A stretch of DNA of 55,068 bases, taken from assembly GCA_900541565.1 (NCBI GenBank), contig UQKB01000011.1, forward strand, positions 1-55,068, read 5' to 3'. Under the pieces are notes generated by a model. It did not search any database and was not told the DNA's origin. It saw only the letters and a program-made list of their open reading frames with translations. The translations under genes were made by a program, and so were the position numbers. Positions 16,485 through 26,823 of the stretch are shown piece by piece; positions within the stretch are counted from its first letter, which is position 1; the number at the start of each line of letters is the position of its first letter. The stretch comes from an uncultured Oscillospiraceae bacterium. GTDB lineage: Bacteria > Bacillota > Clostridia > Oscillospirales > Acutalibacteraceae.

Positions 16485-19400
16485 TCAATTTGAAATTCCT
16501 GGAATATTCACCGGTGAACCGACCTCAATATTACTATATGCCCTCTGCGTTGTACCACCCTCGTCTGTGTATTCCACATAAGCGCGTAAATAATACTTGG
16601 TTGTGCTTACCGTGCCGCTGTCATCATAGATATTGGCCCGGATCAACACATTGCCGCGATTTTCTTTGTTCAGACTTGCCGTAATATCCACAGGTGCAGA
16701 CCAATCCTGCTCGGTGGGTGTCTGGCTGCCGTCTATAATCGCTCTTTGTACAAACAACCTTGCATTAAACTGCCCAAGCGGATTAATCATACGTGTGGAA
16801 TATACAATTTTTACTTTATCCACAGAGTTTTCCACATAGGTCTCATAAATAACCTGATCAATAGATGCACCCGGCGTTTGTGTATTCAGCGTCGTATTGT
16901 CGCTGTATACAGGCATAAGCACCGTATCCTGCGTTATGATCGTAGTAAACTTCTCCCTGTAAGAAACAATCTGCTGGGATTGGACGTCATACCATCCAAA
17001 GAAGGTACACGCTTCACCATTTGCATCTGTGGATTCCTTTGGTGCTTCAACTGTTATACCGTAAAGATATTCCACCTGCGTAGAAGTTTTGTTCGGATCT
17101 GTATACTGAACATAGGGGATCGTGGTTTCATCCTCTACTTCAATTGGCGCCGAACTGATATTTTTAATCTCTGGCATACTGTTGAGCGTACCCACCGATA
17201 CTTCAACGCCGCCGGCTTCCTCAGGCGCATTGACAAGCGTTACGGAATATTGCCTGGTTTCTACTTTTTGCGGAATAATATTAACCGTGTTGCTTTCCCT
17301 GAACTTGAGCTGATCTGCTGTAGGTGTAGGCCAGAAATATTCATTTACGCGGCTGTCAACTCTTGGGAATATTTTTGTAAGATCTGCAGATACATATACC
17401 TCAAGCGGCTTTACAACTGTATTGACATTTTGCAGCTGCGTATGTGTCAGTACATCGCCTTCTTGATAGAAGCGCTCTGTTTCCACCGGATACTCAAACG
17501 TAGCCATATAGGTAAGATTATACCATCCATGGACAGAATCCGCAATACCAATTGATGAATGGTAATCATTATAACTTGTTATATAATATACCTTATTATT
17601 TCGTATACCATCTGCAACATTGAGCAGAGCTGTTGCCTGCTTTGTTTCGGTAGACGTGTCTACGCCATCCTCATAGAAACGGATCGTTGCAATGTTGCTG
17701 TGATAGCTTACCCTGAAAATGTAGCCGTCAATATCATAGCTGATTCCGTTGACCATGGTAATCGGCTCAATATCAACCGGTTTTCCGTCGCCGATGGCAG
17801 ACGTATCTTCTACCCCGGCGGCGTTAAAGGCTTGCCATCTAAGCCCTTCTACCGTCCACGGATGCTCCTCGCTTGCCAGCATATCCTTGGTCAAAATAAA
17901 GTAAGAGGTGTACGTATCTGCACCTGTTCTTACCCTAAAGCGGGCTGTAAAGTTCACCCTGTCCGTGCTGACCGGCGTATACAGATACGTATATTGCTCG
18001 TTGCCCAGCGTATCGAACGGTTCCTGCACCAGCGTTTGACCTCTGAACCACCCTTCAAAGCGATATGCGTCTTTCTGCTCCTCCGTCTGCGTTGCAGTTG
18101 CCTGTACAGAAATATTCAGTGGCTCTGCAATTGTTTCATCCGGGAAAGCATATTGCAGGGTGTAGTAACCGTCGGAATAATAGCCAATACCTGACCGCAC
18201 GACGACGTCGTCGTTATAATGGATATTGGCAGAGAAAGAATTGAGCGAACCGCCCGTTGTAACATTGTACACGGTAGTACTATGCCTGTATGCAATAATG
18301 TCGGCTCTGTTTTCAGATATATTCAGCGCCGGTACTCTGCTGGGCAGATCAATCCAAACTTCGCTTGTATCAAGCGCTGTTGCAGCCGGTACAATACCGC
18401 CCGTTGCAATATCGCCGTTTTCATCAAGCGTTGCACCGTACGTTACGCCGTCTATGGTTACCGCATACTTGGCTATAATCTCGTTTTGCAAGGTTTCTGT
18501 ATCTACCGTATACGGCACGGCAAAGGTAACGCTGTAAACGGTACTTTGGTCAACGGTTCTATATGCTTCGATCGAATTGGGAATATAACTGTAAAGACCG
18601 CTGTCGGTTGACGTTCTGTTGATTACGATTGTATCTGCCGTACTGGTGTGCGCATCCACATAGAATGTAACGTTTCTCGTCTGCACATTGTGATAGAAAT
18701 AGTCGGTCATCATCTGGATATACGCACGGTATCTGTACGCGGTGTCATCCGTGCTGTCCGCCTGATTGATCCTTGCATACTGGCTGGCCTGGAAGTATGG
18801 GTAAATGATATGCCCATCTATAAAGTCTTCTGCAAAGTGGAATTCGTTTTCCGCAATAATCTCTCCAGCTGAATTCTTAATGCCGCCGGTCCAGTTTTTA
18901 ATATCGATAGACTGCATGTACTGGTAACCAAACATTCTGCCGGAGCGGTCAACAAACATGAAGCCCTGTGTATCTGCGTCTGGATTTGCAGAAGGAACAT
19001 TCGCGTTGGCCCACGATTCCAAAGAACCTTCCGGAAGCTCCAGATAATAAATATCTCTTCCTTCCGTATTTTCGAGCTTTTGCATCTGTACAACCGTTTC
19101 TTCTGTGCCTGTATCAAAGCCGCCCCATGTATAGAGCCATACTTCCTTCCACTTGGTAACAGAGTTGTCAAAGAACAGATATTTTACTTTGCTCTGATCC
19201 GCCGTATTGACATATTCAGGATCTGTAAAGTCTGTACCTTCCGGGTAGTACGTTCTGTAGTCCGTGTCAAAATCAATAGACCCGCTGCCTGCTGTGTTTG
19301 TATCGTAGGAGCCCCACACATTACCGACTGTAGACATGGTATAGATATAGCCTGCATGCATGGGTGCAGCTTCTGTTACAACTGCCTGCGTTGACCCGTT

Positions 19401-22400
19401 TGCGGTGTCACCGCCGAACGTCATAATTCCCTGCAGTTCCTGCTCTGTTACATACCCTACAAATACGTACTTTCTTTCTGCGTTTTCATCCTCCGGGTCA
19501 AGGATCATAGATACTTTTCTACCGGTGGAAGTGGTTAATGTAACGGTTTGATCCGTATTGACAAACGGGTTGCTTGTATCCAGCCCCGACCAAGACGGGT
19601 CAAAATAGATCTTATGGACGTCATCCCTTGTCACGGTAATCTCCTGGATAATCTCCAGCGGATTATCCCTTGTACCGGCCGAACCGTCGTTCGGTGTTTC
19701 CGGATCGATAGAATAGGCAACAACCCTGACCTTATAGTTCTTAACGGCTACCTCCTGCTGCGGTGCTGTAACGGTAACGCTTGCCTGATAGCTGTTTGTC
19801 GTATCTGTCGAGCCTACAAGCGCTTCTGATTCCAGATTGCCGTTTTCATCCAGATACTGCATATAGAAATCAAAATGCAGCTTACTGGTGCCGCCGGAAG
19901 CGCGTGCGATCAGATTGATTGTCTCCATATGCTTGGCCGTTGTATCGCCTATATAGCTTAAATCGGTCGGCGCTGCTGTGGAGGGTTCTCCCACATGAAT
20001 GGTCATGCTGTCCGTAGCCGGCGTACCGTCGGAGTTTTTCCCGGTAATGGTAAACACATATTCACCGTCGGCGCTTGCATCTTCCGGCGCAGTCCAGGTA
20101 TATACAAGCTTGTTGTTGTCATCGGTGTCATAGGTAAAATCTGTAATACTTACCGGATCCCCGCCGTCCTTTACATAAGAAAGCGTATATTCCATATGCG
20201 ACGTTGCATCGTCATTGTCGCTGTTTGCACGGTCAATACCGTAAATTTGGACGGATTCTCCGCGCATAATATCATAATCTGTGGCCGCTACGCCCGCACC
20301 CGAGGGAACCTGAATCTCTGCGGGAACTTCGACCGTACCCAGAATGGTAACCAGCCCATTGACAGAAGCCGGATTTCCACCCGTATACGTTATATTATTT
20401 CCGTACCGCAAATTCTGGGCCGGCGGTGCGCTCAACACAGTCGCTCCAGAAGCGCCTGTGCCGGAGCTGTTTTTACTAAACTGCACACGCAGGTCGGTGA
20501 CAGTTTGCAGCGCAGAATCCGGGTTATCCTGCAAATACTTTGTAAAGTCAAAGTACCATAAATATCCATAGTCCCCTTCCAGCTCTGTACGTTCCATCGG
20601 CTGCCAGCCGGTACTCTGTGACGAATTTGCAGCGTTATAAATCTGGACGTAGGGTGTTCCTGTTTTGCCAACATAAGCGCCCTGATATCTGTCATCCATC
20701 CATAAAATGCTGTTTGTCTGCGCCACATTGACCTCGGTCGTAGTTGTACCTGTTTCCGTCTTAGACGTACCCTTGGAATAAATACGTGTCAAAATAAGCG
20801 TATTGTCCGCATCATACACCTGGACGATCTTGGACTGACCTTCTCTGAGGTTGGCTATTCGGATCTCGTTTTCCGTGTCGTTTAAGAACTGGTTTAAATA
20901 CGACTCACTGCCGTCGTTTTCAATGACCCTGTAACCGCCCTGGGTCAGGTTTCTACCAATAATCTTGACCGCAAGATAATCGCCTGAGAAAACCTGTGAT
21001 TTTGTCATGGAGGTAACACTTGCCTGCGGTGTTGAAACGGCTATTGTTACCACATTCGGATACGTAATACTGTAATGCCCGTCTGTTACAACTGCACTGA
21101 CATTATAGCTTTGCCCAACAACAAAATCAAAGTCAGAAGGATCATCCGGCGTATTGGTCAAAAGCAAATCTGCCGTTACGGTTGTAGAGGAAGCATCCTC
21201 TGTGCTTGCAATCATATGATCGCCAATATAATATTCCACCTTTACAGGCGTTTGATAAGAAGCATACTGGCTTGAAAGCACATTTTTAAACGTAATGGTT
21301 TCATTTAATGCAGCGGTAGCCTGGTCGGTTTCTTCAATAGGCGCGCCTGCAACTGCAGAAATTTTAAAGTCTGTAATGGTTGTGGCCTCGCACTGTGAAG
21401 TAACGTTTGTGGGCTCCCCATACACATAATACAGCCTTCCTTCCTCTGCCTGGAAATAACTCGGAGCAGTCCTGTTAGGTGCTTCGTAAGCTGTGCCGCT
21501 GTGACCAATTGTAAACCACTGCTCTGCAGGAAGCACCGCCTTGTAAACAACAATCGTGCCGCTGTACATGCCGTTATTTGGTCTGGCTGTAGCAATAGAG
21601 GTAGCCGTAGATCCAGTTCCATAAATGGAAATTTCCCCACCTGTAGAAGAAATGTTTGTAATCCATCCATTGGAATTTGTCACACCGTCAACAACCTCCG
21701 GCGTATAGACGTCGCCTTCTTTTGTATAAAGCCTGATATCGTCAATGCCCCAGGTCGCTGCCGGTGCACCAAAGAATATGGTGACCAAATCGCCCGTATT
21801 TTTGACTGTAAATTTATAGGTCTTTGTGCTAGTCTGCAGAATGCCTGCCGATTCGTACTGGGCTATGGCCGTAAGCTCATACGTATTGCCCGCCGTACAA
21901 TTTTCGTTGATGTTAAACGTAAGCGTGCTGTCATCTGTATCTTCGTCTGTAATTGCAACGGCTTCTCCGTTGTTTTCTTTAAGAGTATAGCTGTATACAA
22001 CATCCTGCGGATCGGGCACAGGCTGTGTAACAGAAGCCGATGCCGCAAAGGTGAAATTCCCCTTTGTATCATCGTCTGCCGGGAAGTTTTTCAGGTCGTA
22101 AATCCCTTCTGCTAAAGTATCTACCGGTTCGCTGTCCAGCGTAGCCGCCAGGTCTATGTCAGAAAGCTGATTGGCCTGTACATTCACCAAATACGTGATA
22201 GGCAGCGTATATTGATAGGTAAGTATACCGTCGGTAGCTTCGACCTCTACCGAAAGCGTATAGCTTCCTGCCTGCGGGACATAGTTTGTGTTGTCCTCCA
22301 AAGTCTGCGCCTCGCCGTCCTCCGGCGTTAACGTATAAGTATAAGACACGGTTGCGTCTGCACCGCGTATTGTTGCGCCTATCCCCGAAGCTACTACAGA

Positions 22401-25400
22401 ATATGCACCGTTGTTTGCATAAACGCTGTTTGTCGTCTGTACTTTGCCGTCTGCAGTTTCTTCTGTTGTCTTTTCAACGGCAATGCCGCCTTTTAAAACT
22501 TCCAGTGCGGCGTTTGCATCGTCCCATACAATAGAAGATTGTGCAGTCTTTGCAATCGGGTCGCTGTCTTTTGTAGTTCCCTCTGCACCTTCAGAGGGCG
22601 TTGCGTATGCACGAACATAGAAATTGTGTTCGCTGCCCGGTTCAAATGTATTGGCCGCAATTGTATAGCTGACACTTGCGCCAGCTATGCCGGTCGTTGT
22701 GTGCAGCAGCACATCTCCGTCGTAAAACTCGTAGGTATAGGTTGCGCCTGCAAGCTCGTCAAAGCTTTCGGCAGAAGACTGTGTTTCTGTGGAAAGCCAA
22801 TAGGTCGCACCAGAAGCTGCCGCCGTAAGGATCAGACTGTCATCAGCATAATACACATCCTGGTTAAGCGAAAGCGTCACCGTTGCCGGTGCGGAATACA
22901 CAAAGGATGTAAGCTCGTCGGTCATCCATGCAGCGCGCGTCTGCAACCAGTTTTTCATATAGGCCGTCATTCCCTCATAGGTTTCCGCATAGCCTTCCGG
23001 CCTTGCGTCCGGAATCCATGTAAAGCCGTTGCCATATGTGGGAACAGGCCATTTCATATAATTCATTTCAGCAGAAGCAGACAGATTGCTGTCATAAGAC
23101 ACAATACTCATCAGCCTGCCGTTTTCCCCTGTTGCCTGTCCAGCATTGAGGATAATATTGTTGATTGCCGGCATAAATTCCTTTGCCCATGCGTTTTTTA
23201 CAATATCCTCATACGTTTGGCCGTTTACCGTGCCGGAAAGGTTAAACGCCTGTGCAAGTGAATTGATATAATTGGTACCGCTGATCTTTACGTTCTTTGT
23301 AAACCAGCCTGTTTTGTCCGCTGTTTGCAAGCCTTCCCTTTCCGTACTTGTCAGGTTGCCCAGCGCACAGTCAAAGTCCCATACGGGCGCGGCGTAGAAT
23401 ATGCCCTCCTGCGCGTTGTACGTAAAGTATGTGCTGCGCAGGCCGCCGTCAATATTTCTGCCCAGCTCGTTGATCAGATATGCCTTTGCAAGGGAATCCA
23501 AATCCACGATCGCTGCCAGCTGTTCAAGTGTACCGCCATTGTACAGCGCGTTTTCCAATTCACTGAATTTCTGCTGCATAAACGAAAGCTGTCCCGCAGA
23601 AATCGCAGCGTCTTCTGAAAGGTCCGGACCTTTTAAGATCGCCCGGTTAATGGTGGTGGAGATCACAACATCTTCCGGATCTGGCGTTTGGCTGTCCAGA
23701 TTATCCAGCTCCAAAATAAAGTTAAAATCGCTTGTAACTCCCTCTGAATTGTCGGGAAGATTTACCACATGCTCTTCGCCAAGCTCAATCTTCTGGCTTA
23801 TCTGGTAAGAGCCCTGGTAGATACCATTGACATAAAAATCCACAAAACGGGAATCCGGCGCATAAGGCATACCCACTTCGTTGGACAGGTCATACAAAAT
23901 TCTGTTGCGCATCAATGTGGCGTCTTGATAATTTGCAAGAAGCGAAAACTTTGTGTCGGTCAGGCCGTCTACCGTTACTGCATCTGAAAAAGTTATGTTA
24001 AACGGCTTTTTGGGCTGATCCCATGTTGTATTGCCCCTGCCCTTGATCTTCTTTACGTTTTCGTTTATGAGCGTTGTGCCGGAGGCAATGGCCGCAGTAC
24101 CCTTTGCAGAATTTTCTTTTGACTGGGACAGATAGCCGATCAGGTCGTCATATTCCGTACTGTTAATGTACAGCGCGCCTTCTGCATTGGAGTGCATGAC
24201 GGTAATGGATGTAATTCCGTCTGCGCCGCTGATGGAAAGCGGCGTACCCGCCGTATAGGACACCGTACCCTTTTGACCGGGCGCAATAGACGTTCCGTTG
24301 ATTGTAACGTCTGTCCCAAAAGTATTGAATATTTCAATTTCCGTATCGCTGGCTGTGGACGGCAGGAAGAAATAATACCCGCCGTTTATATTTTCAACCT
24401 TAGACCAGCCGTCCTTATCCGTATCGTTGCCTACAACCGCATGCACATACAGGGAATTGGATTTTGCAAACGGTATATCGTAGGTAATGCCCTCGAGCAA
24501 ATAACGGCCCGTATTGTCTGTCAGGAAAATAATTGTCAGTTTTCCTGATTCCGCCGCGGTAACTTGGAAATCCCCGGTCGCACTTATGCCGGTTGTACAT
24601 TCGACCCCGCCGGCGTTGGGTGTTGCGTTCCAGTTGTGGTTTTCCCAGCTGGTCTCGGTCTTTGTAATTTTATAAATATACTGTGTACCTTGGGACGCAG
24701 TCAGATCATAATAATAATATTTATTTTGCGCATCCCACTGCATGGGAACCGTGGTAATATTATCGTCGCCGGTATGATAGCGCAGATATAATTCCTTTAA
24801 GAAGCTCGCATACAGCTTTACGTTGTCTTCCCCAGCCGGCAAGGTGTAGGTTGCCTGGTCAGAAACAAGGTCTGTAAGCGTTTCGTCGCTGTACCAGCCC
24901 TTAAACTGGTACTCTGCATTTGCCGTTGCCGTAAAAGTAACTTCCTCGCCGGGCAATACACTGGCGGCAGACACCTGTACCGTACCGCCTGTTGTGCTTT
25001 CTTCCCCTTCCGTATATGCAACTGCTTCCATTGTACGGAGGGTGGGATCCGGCAGTACATACGGCTCAGAAACAGCCGTTACGCCTTCGTAGGTAATTTC
25101 GGCCGTAATGGGATGCTCCCCGGCAGTCGTGATCTTAGGGAACGTGAGCGCAACAGAAAGCGCGCCGTTTAAAGCCTGCGCTGCAAGCTCTTCCTGCGTA
25201 TAGGTTTGCTGCGCAATCTGCGTTTCTCCGTCTTTTATTGTCACCACTGCGCTGCCATACCCCGTATACGTATAAATGCCCGCAAAGGCAACGCCGATTT
25301 CGCTTGTCGATTCGTCTTTTTCCGCAATCGTAGAGATCGTACCGGTTATATTGACGCACTTTGTATAAAACACTACCGATACCGCAGTGGAGGTTTCGCC

Positions 25401-26516
25401 GTCTGTGTTCGTCCTTGCATACAGGTAGCGATGCGTTGCGCCAACTGTGTTGTCGCCGGATATGCTGTTAAACACCAGCGACGGGTCTTTTACATATTCT
25501 GTCTGCGCACCCGACTGATTGCCGATTGCATATTCCACATACGTGGTTTCGCTTTCGGTAAGCCCTTCGGGCAGGGACGCAGACGCCGTGATTTTAGCCG
25601 TTTTTCCGGAATAATACTGCAAGGGGGACGCCGCTGAAGTACCATCTCCGGTCACAATGTTGTCGGCAGGGGTAAAGGTAAGGCCCGTTGGTACAGCAGG
25701 GCCTGACGAAACCGTTTTTACATATACTGTCTCTGTTTCAGACGCAGCAGAATATGTACCGCCATAATAACCCCTTGCACCCACCGTATACTGCGTTACA
25801 GTATCTGGGTCTGAAACTGCCGTAAACGCAAACGTATTATCTGGGCTTGTTATGGAAGAAGCTTCCACAGAGGTTCCCTGTGCAAATCCATAACGCGCAT
25901 CCATAGCGCTGTCTTCGGGTGAAAACGTTACATTCGCTTCTATAGTAAAAGATTCACCCGCATTGACCATATATGGATCTTCAGATGTACCGGAACCTGA
26001 AATAGCATTTGTTACCTGTGCCGTTACGGCAGACGGATTCAGCGCATAATTGCCCCATGTAGCACTGGTACCTCCGTCAAACGCAGCTATACAGTTCCCT
26101 GTTGCACCAAGTGGAATACTGTCTGTTTGGTTATAGGCATTCCAGTCAGCGGCATCCGTACTGTTTCTTACCAAAATAACATGGGTCCATGTTCCCGCCG
26201 GAACCTTTGTAAAATAATAAGAGCCATTAGCGGATGCAGAGCTGTTGTGGTTATTCATGGAACAAAGCTTTGCCCATGCACTGCCAGTACCAAAAAAGTA
26301 AGCGTAATGGTAACACCCGGAATCGTTCCACCAGCCACCCCGATGTCCGGCCATGTTAAAATACATGACCTCCGTACCGTCATACGTTCTGGTCGCACCA
26401 ACAGCTTCTGTATTGTCTATTGCCGCGCTGGATGTAATTGTGCCGACAGAAAAAACCGACACCAGCATAAGCAATGACAGCAAAATGCTGACCGAACGTC
26501 TTGCCATTTTCTTCAT
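16485..26516 (-). CDS. 3343-residue secreted multidomain protein with CotH domain
   Basis: A signal peptide (about 1-31, ending TITSSAA) leads to a very large extracellular protein. Residues about 38-145 look like an aromatic-rich carbohydrate-binding-like domain. Ig-like modules follow, then an InlB/Flg_new-type repeat (about 519-580, with FKGWYSD). Residues about 765-1205 are a CotH kinase-like domain: KIKGRGNTTWDQPKKPF, YQGSYQISQKIELGEE and PVWDFDCALGN match the family's Gly-rich, Lys and Asp-Asp motifs. More than 2000 residues of Ig-like and beta-rich modules follow, with further GWF/GWY repeats near 2820 and 3170. CotH phosphorylates spore coat proteins in Bacillus; in gut Clostridia such domains also occur in secreted proteins of unclear role. 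No LPXTG, dockerin, SLH or C-terminal helix is seen, so attachment is unknown. AAGGAGGA precedes the ATG. Confidence 0.88.
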   Translation of the reverse strand: MKKMARRSVSILLSLLMLVSVFSVGTITSSAAIDNTEAVGATRTYDGTEVMYFNMAGHRGGWWNDSGCYHYAYFFGTGSAWAKLCSMNNHNSSASANGSYYFTKVPAGTWTHVILVRNSTDAADWNAYNQTDSIPLGATGNCIAAFDGGTSATWGNYALNPSAVTAQVTNAISGSGTSEDPYMVNAGESFTIEANVTFSPEDSAMDARYGFAQGTSVEASSITSPDNTFAFTAVSDPDTVTQYTVGARGYYGGTYSAASETETVYVKTVSSGPAVPTGLTFTPADNIVTGDGTSAASPLQYYSGKTAKITASASLPEGLTESETTYVEYAIGNQSGAQTEYVKDPSLVFNSISGDNTVGATHRYLYARTNTDGETSTAVSVVFYTKCVNITGTISTIAEKDESTSEIGVAFAGIYTYTGYGSAVVTIKDGETQIAQQTYTQEELAAQALNGALSVALTFPKITTAGEHPITAEITYEGVTAVSEPYVLPDPTLRTMEAVAYTEGEESTTGGTVQVSAASVLPGEEVTFTATANAEYQFKGWYSDETLTDLVSDQATYTLPAGEDNVKLYASFLKELYLRYHTGDDNITTVPMQWDAQNKYYYYDLTASQGTQYIYKITKTETSWENHNWNATPNAGGVECTTGISATGDFQVTAAESGKLTIIFLTDNTGRYLLEGITYDIPFAKSNSLYVHAVVGNDTDKDGWSKVENINGGYYFFLPSTASDTEIEIFNTFGTDVTINGTSIAPGQKGTVSYTAGTPLSISGADGITSITVMHSNAEGALYINSTEYDDLIGYLSQSKENSAKGTAAIASGTTLINENVKKIKGRGNTTWDQPKKPFNITFSDAVTVDGLTDTKFSLLANYQDATLMRNRILYDLSNEVGMPYAPDSRFVDFYVNGIYQGSYQISQKIELGEEHVVNLPDNSEGVTSDFNFILELDNLDSQTPDPEDVVISTTINRAILKGPDLSEDAAISAGQLSFMQQKFSELENALYNGGTLEQLAAIVDLDSLAKAYLINELGRNIDGGLRSTYFTYNAQEGIFYAAPVWDFDCALGNLTSTEREGLQTADKTGWFTKNVKISGTNYINSLAQAFNLSGTVNGQTYEDIVKNAWAKEFMPAINNIILNAGQATGENGRLMSIVSYDSNLSASAEMNYMKWPVPTYGNGFTWIPDARPEGYAETYEGMTAYMKNWLQTRAAWMTDELTSFVYSAPATVTLSLNQDVYYADDSLILTAAASGATYWLSTETQSSAESFDELAGATYTYEFYDGDVLLHTTTGIAGASVSYTIAANTFEPGSEHNFYVRAYATPSEGAEGTTKDSDPIAKTAQSSIVWDDANAALEVLKGGIAVEKTTEETADGKVQTTNSVYANNGAYSVVASGIGATIRGADATVSYTYTLTPEDGEAQTLEDNTNYVPQAGSYTLSVEVEATDGILTYQYTLPITYLVNVQANQLSDIDLAATLDSEPVDTLAEGIYDLKNFPADDDTKGNFTFAASASVTQPVPDPQDVVYSYTLKENNGEAVAITDEDTDDSTLTFNINENCTAGNTYELTAIAQYESAGILQTSTKTYKFTVKNTGDLVTIFFGAPAATWGIDDIRLYTKEGDVYTPEVVDGVTNSNGWITNISSTGGEISIYGTGSTATSIATARPNNGMYSGTIVVYKAVLPAEQWFTIGHSGTAYEAPNRTAPSYFQAEEGRLYYVYGEPTNVTSQCEATTITDFKISAVAGAPIEETDQATAALNETITFKNVLSSQYASYQTPVKVEYYIGDHMIASTEDASSTTVTADLLLTNTPDDPSDFDFVVGQSYNVSAVVTDGHYSITYPNVVTIAVSTPQASVTSMTKSQVFSGDYLAVKIIGRNLTQGGYRVIENDGSESYLNQFLNDTENEIRIANLREGQSKIVQVYDADNTLILTRIYSKGTSKTETGTTTTEVNVAQTNSILWMDDRYQGAYVGKTGTPYVQIYNAANSSQSTGWQPMERTELEGDYGYLWYFDFTKYLQDNPDSALQTVTDLRVQFSKNSSGTGASGATVLSAPPAQNLRYGNNITYTGGNPASVNGLVTILGTVEVPAEIQVPSGAGVAATDYDIMRGESVQIYGIDRANSDNDDATSHMEYTLSYVKDGGDPVSITDFTYDTDDNNKLVYTWTAPEDASADGEYVFTITGKNSDGTPATDSMTIHVGEPSTAAPTDLSYIGDTTAKHMETINLIARASGGTSKLHFDFYMQYLDENGNLESEALVGSTDTTNSYQASVTVTAPQQEVAVKNYKVRVVAYSIDPETPNDGSAGTRDNPLEIIQEITVTRDDVHKIYFDPSWSGLDTSNPFVNTDQTVTLTTSTGRKVSMILDPEDENAERKYVFVGYVTEQELQGIMTFGGDTANGSTQAVVTEAAPMHAGYIYTMSTVGNVWGSYDTNTAGSGSIDFDTDYRTYYPEGTDFTDPEYVNTADQSKVKYLFFDNSVTKWKEVWLYTWGGFDTGTEETVVQMQKLENTEGRDIYYLELPEGSLESWANANVPSANPDADTQGFMFVDRSGRMFGYQYMQSIDIKNWTGGIKNSAGEIIAENEFHFAEDFIDGHIIYPYFQASQYARINQADSTDDTAYRYRAYIQMMTDYFYHNVQTRNVTFYVDAHTSTADTIVINRTSTDSGLYSYIPNSIEAYRTVDQSTVYSVTFAVPYTVDTETLQNEIIAKYAVTIDGVTYGATLDENGDIATGGIVPAATALDTSEVWIDLPSRVPALNISENRADIIAYRHSTTVYNVTTGGSLNSFSANIHYNDDVVVRSGIGYYSDGYYTLQYAFPDETIAEPLNISVQATATQTEEQKDAYRFEGWFRGQTLVQEPFDTLGNEQYTYLYTPVSTDRVNFTARFRVRTGADTYTSYFILTKDMLASEEHPWTVEGLRWQAFNAAGVEDTSAIGDGKPVDIEPITMVNGISYDIDGYIFRVSYHSNIATIRFYEDGVDTSTETKQATALLNVADGIRNNKVYYITSYNDYHSSIGIADSVHGWYNLTYMATFEYPVETERFYQEGDVLTHTQLQNVNTVVKPLEVYVSADLTKIFPRVDSRVNEYFWPTPTADQLKFRESNTVNIIPQKVETRQYSVTLVNAPEEAGGVEVSVGTLNSMPEIKNISSAPIEVEDETTIPYVQYTDPNKTSTQVEYLYGITVEAPKESTDANGEACTFFGWYDVQSQQIVSYREKFTTIITQDTVLMPVYSDNTTLNTQTPGASIDQVIYETYVENSVDKVKIVYSTRMINPLGQFNARLFVQRAIIDGSQTPTEQDWSAPVDITASLNKENRGNVLIRANIYDDSGTVSTTKYYLRAYVEYTDEGGTTQRAYSNIEVGSPVNIPGISN

Positions 26517-26823
26517 ATTGTTTTCCTCCTTGAGAATTTCACCGCAAATAAAAAGAATTGTTCATTCTTTTTGTGCAAGGCGCACGAATTCCAATGAATC
26601 TTAGTTAATATTATAGAGTATAACAGCAAAAAACACAAGAGAAATGACAGAAAAATACAATTTTTAGCCGCTTTTTGTGCAATACATACAAATTTTAAAA
26701 AGTTTCTCTTCACAGAATAATTGTATGAATTTGTTTTTTATTGTTCAGTAGAATTATACATCCTTCTGGATTTTTTTCCTGCTTTTTCCTTTTTCTATTA
26801 TTTTTAGTTTTTATTCTGCTGCT
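26517..26823. other. AT-rich intergenic upstream of the giant gene
   Basis: About 300 bases of AT-rich DNA without a gene. It contains the presumed promoter of the CotH-type gene and no clear hairpin terminator for the antiporter gene, so read-through cannot be ruled out. Confidence 0.5.
26610..26638 (-). promoter_or_regulatory. candidate promoter for the CotH-type gene
   Basis: Minus-strand TATAAT (26610-26615), a 17-base spacer, and TTGTGT as a poor -35 (3 of 6), about 95 bases before the ATG. The poor -35 suggests an activator or another sigma factor. Confidence 0.4.

Noticed and set aside
16485..16560. Dockerin or LPXTG anchor at the end of the 3343-residue protein
   Set aside because: The C-terminus ends in a beta-rich module and IPGISN, with no Ca-binding repeat, sorting motif or hydrophobic helix.
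16490..26604. Many long plus-strand frames opposite the 10-kb gene
   Set aside because: Cys/Arg/Ile-rich shadows of the coding strand. The minus frame is open throughout, starts with a signal peptide and has recognised domains.
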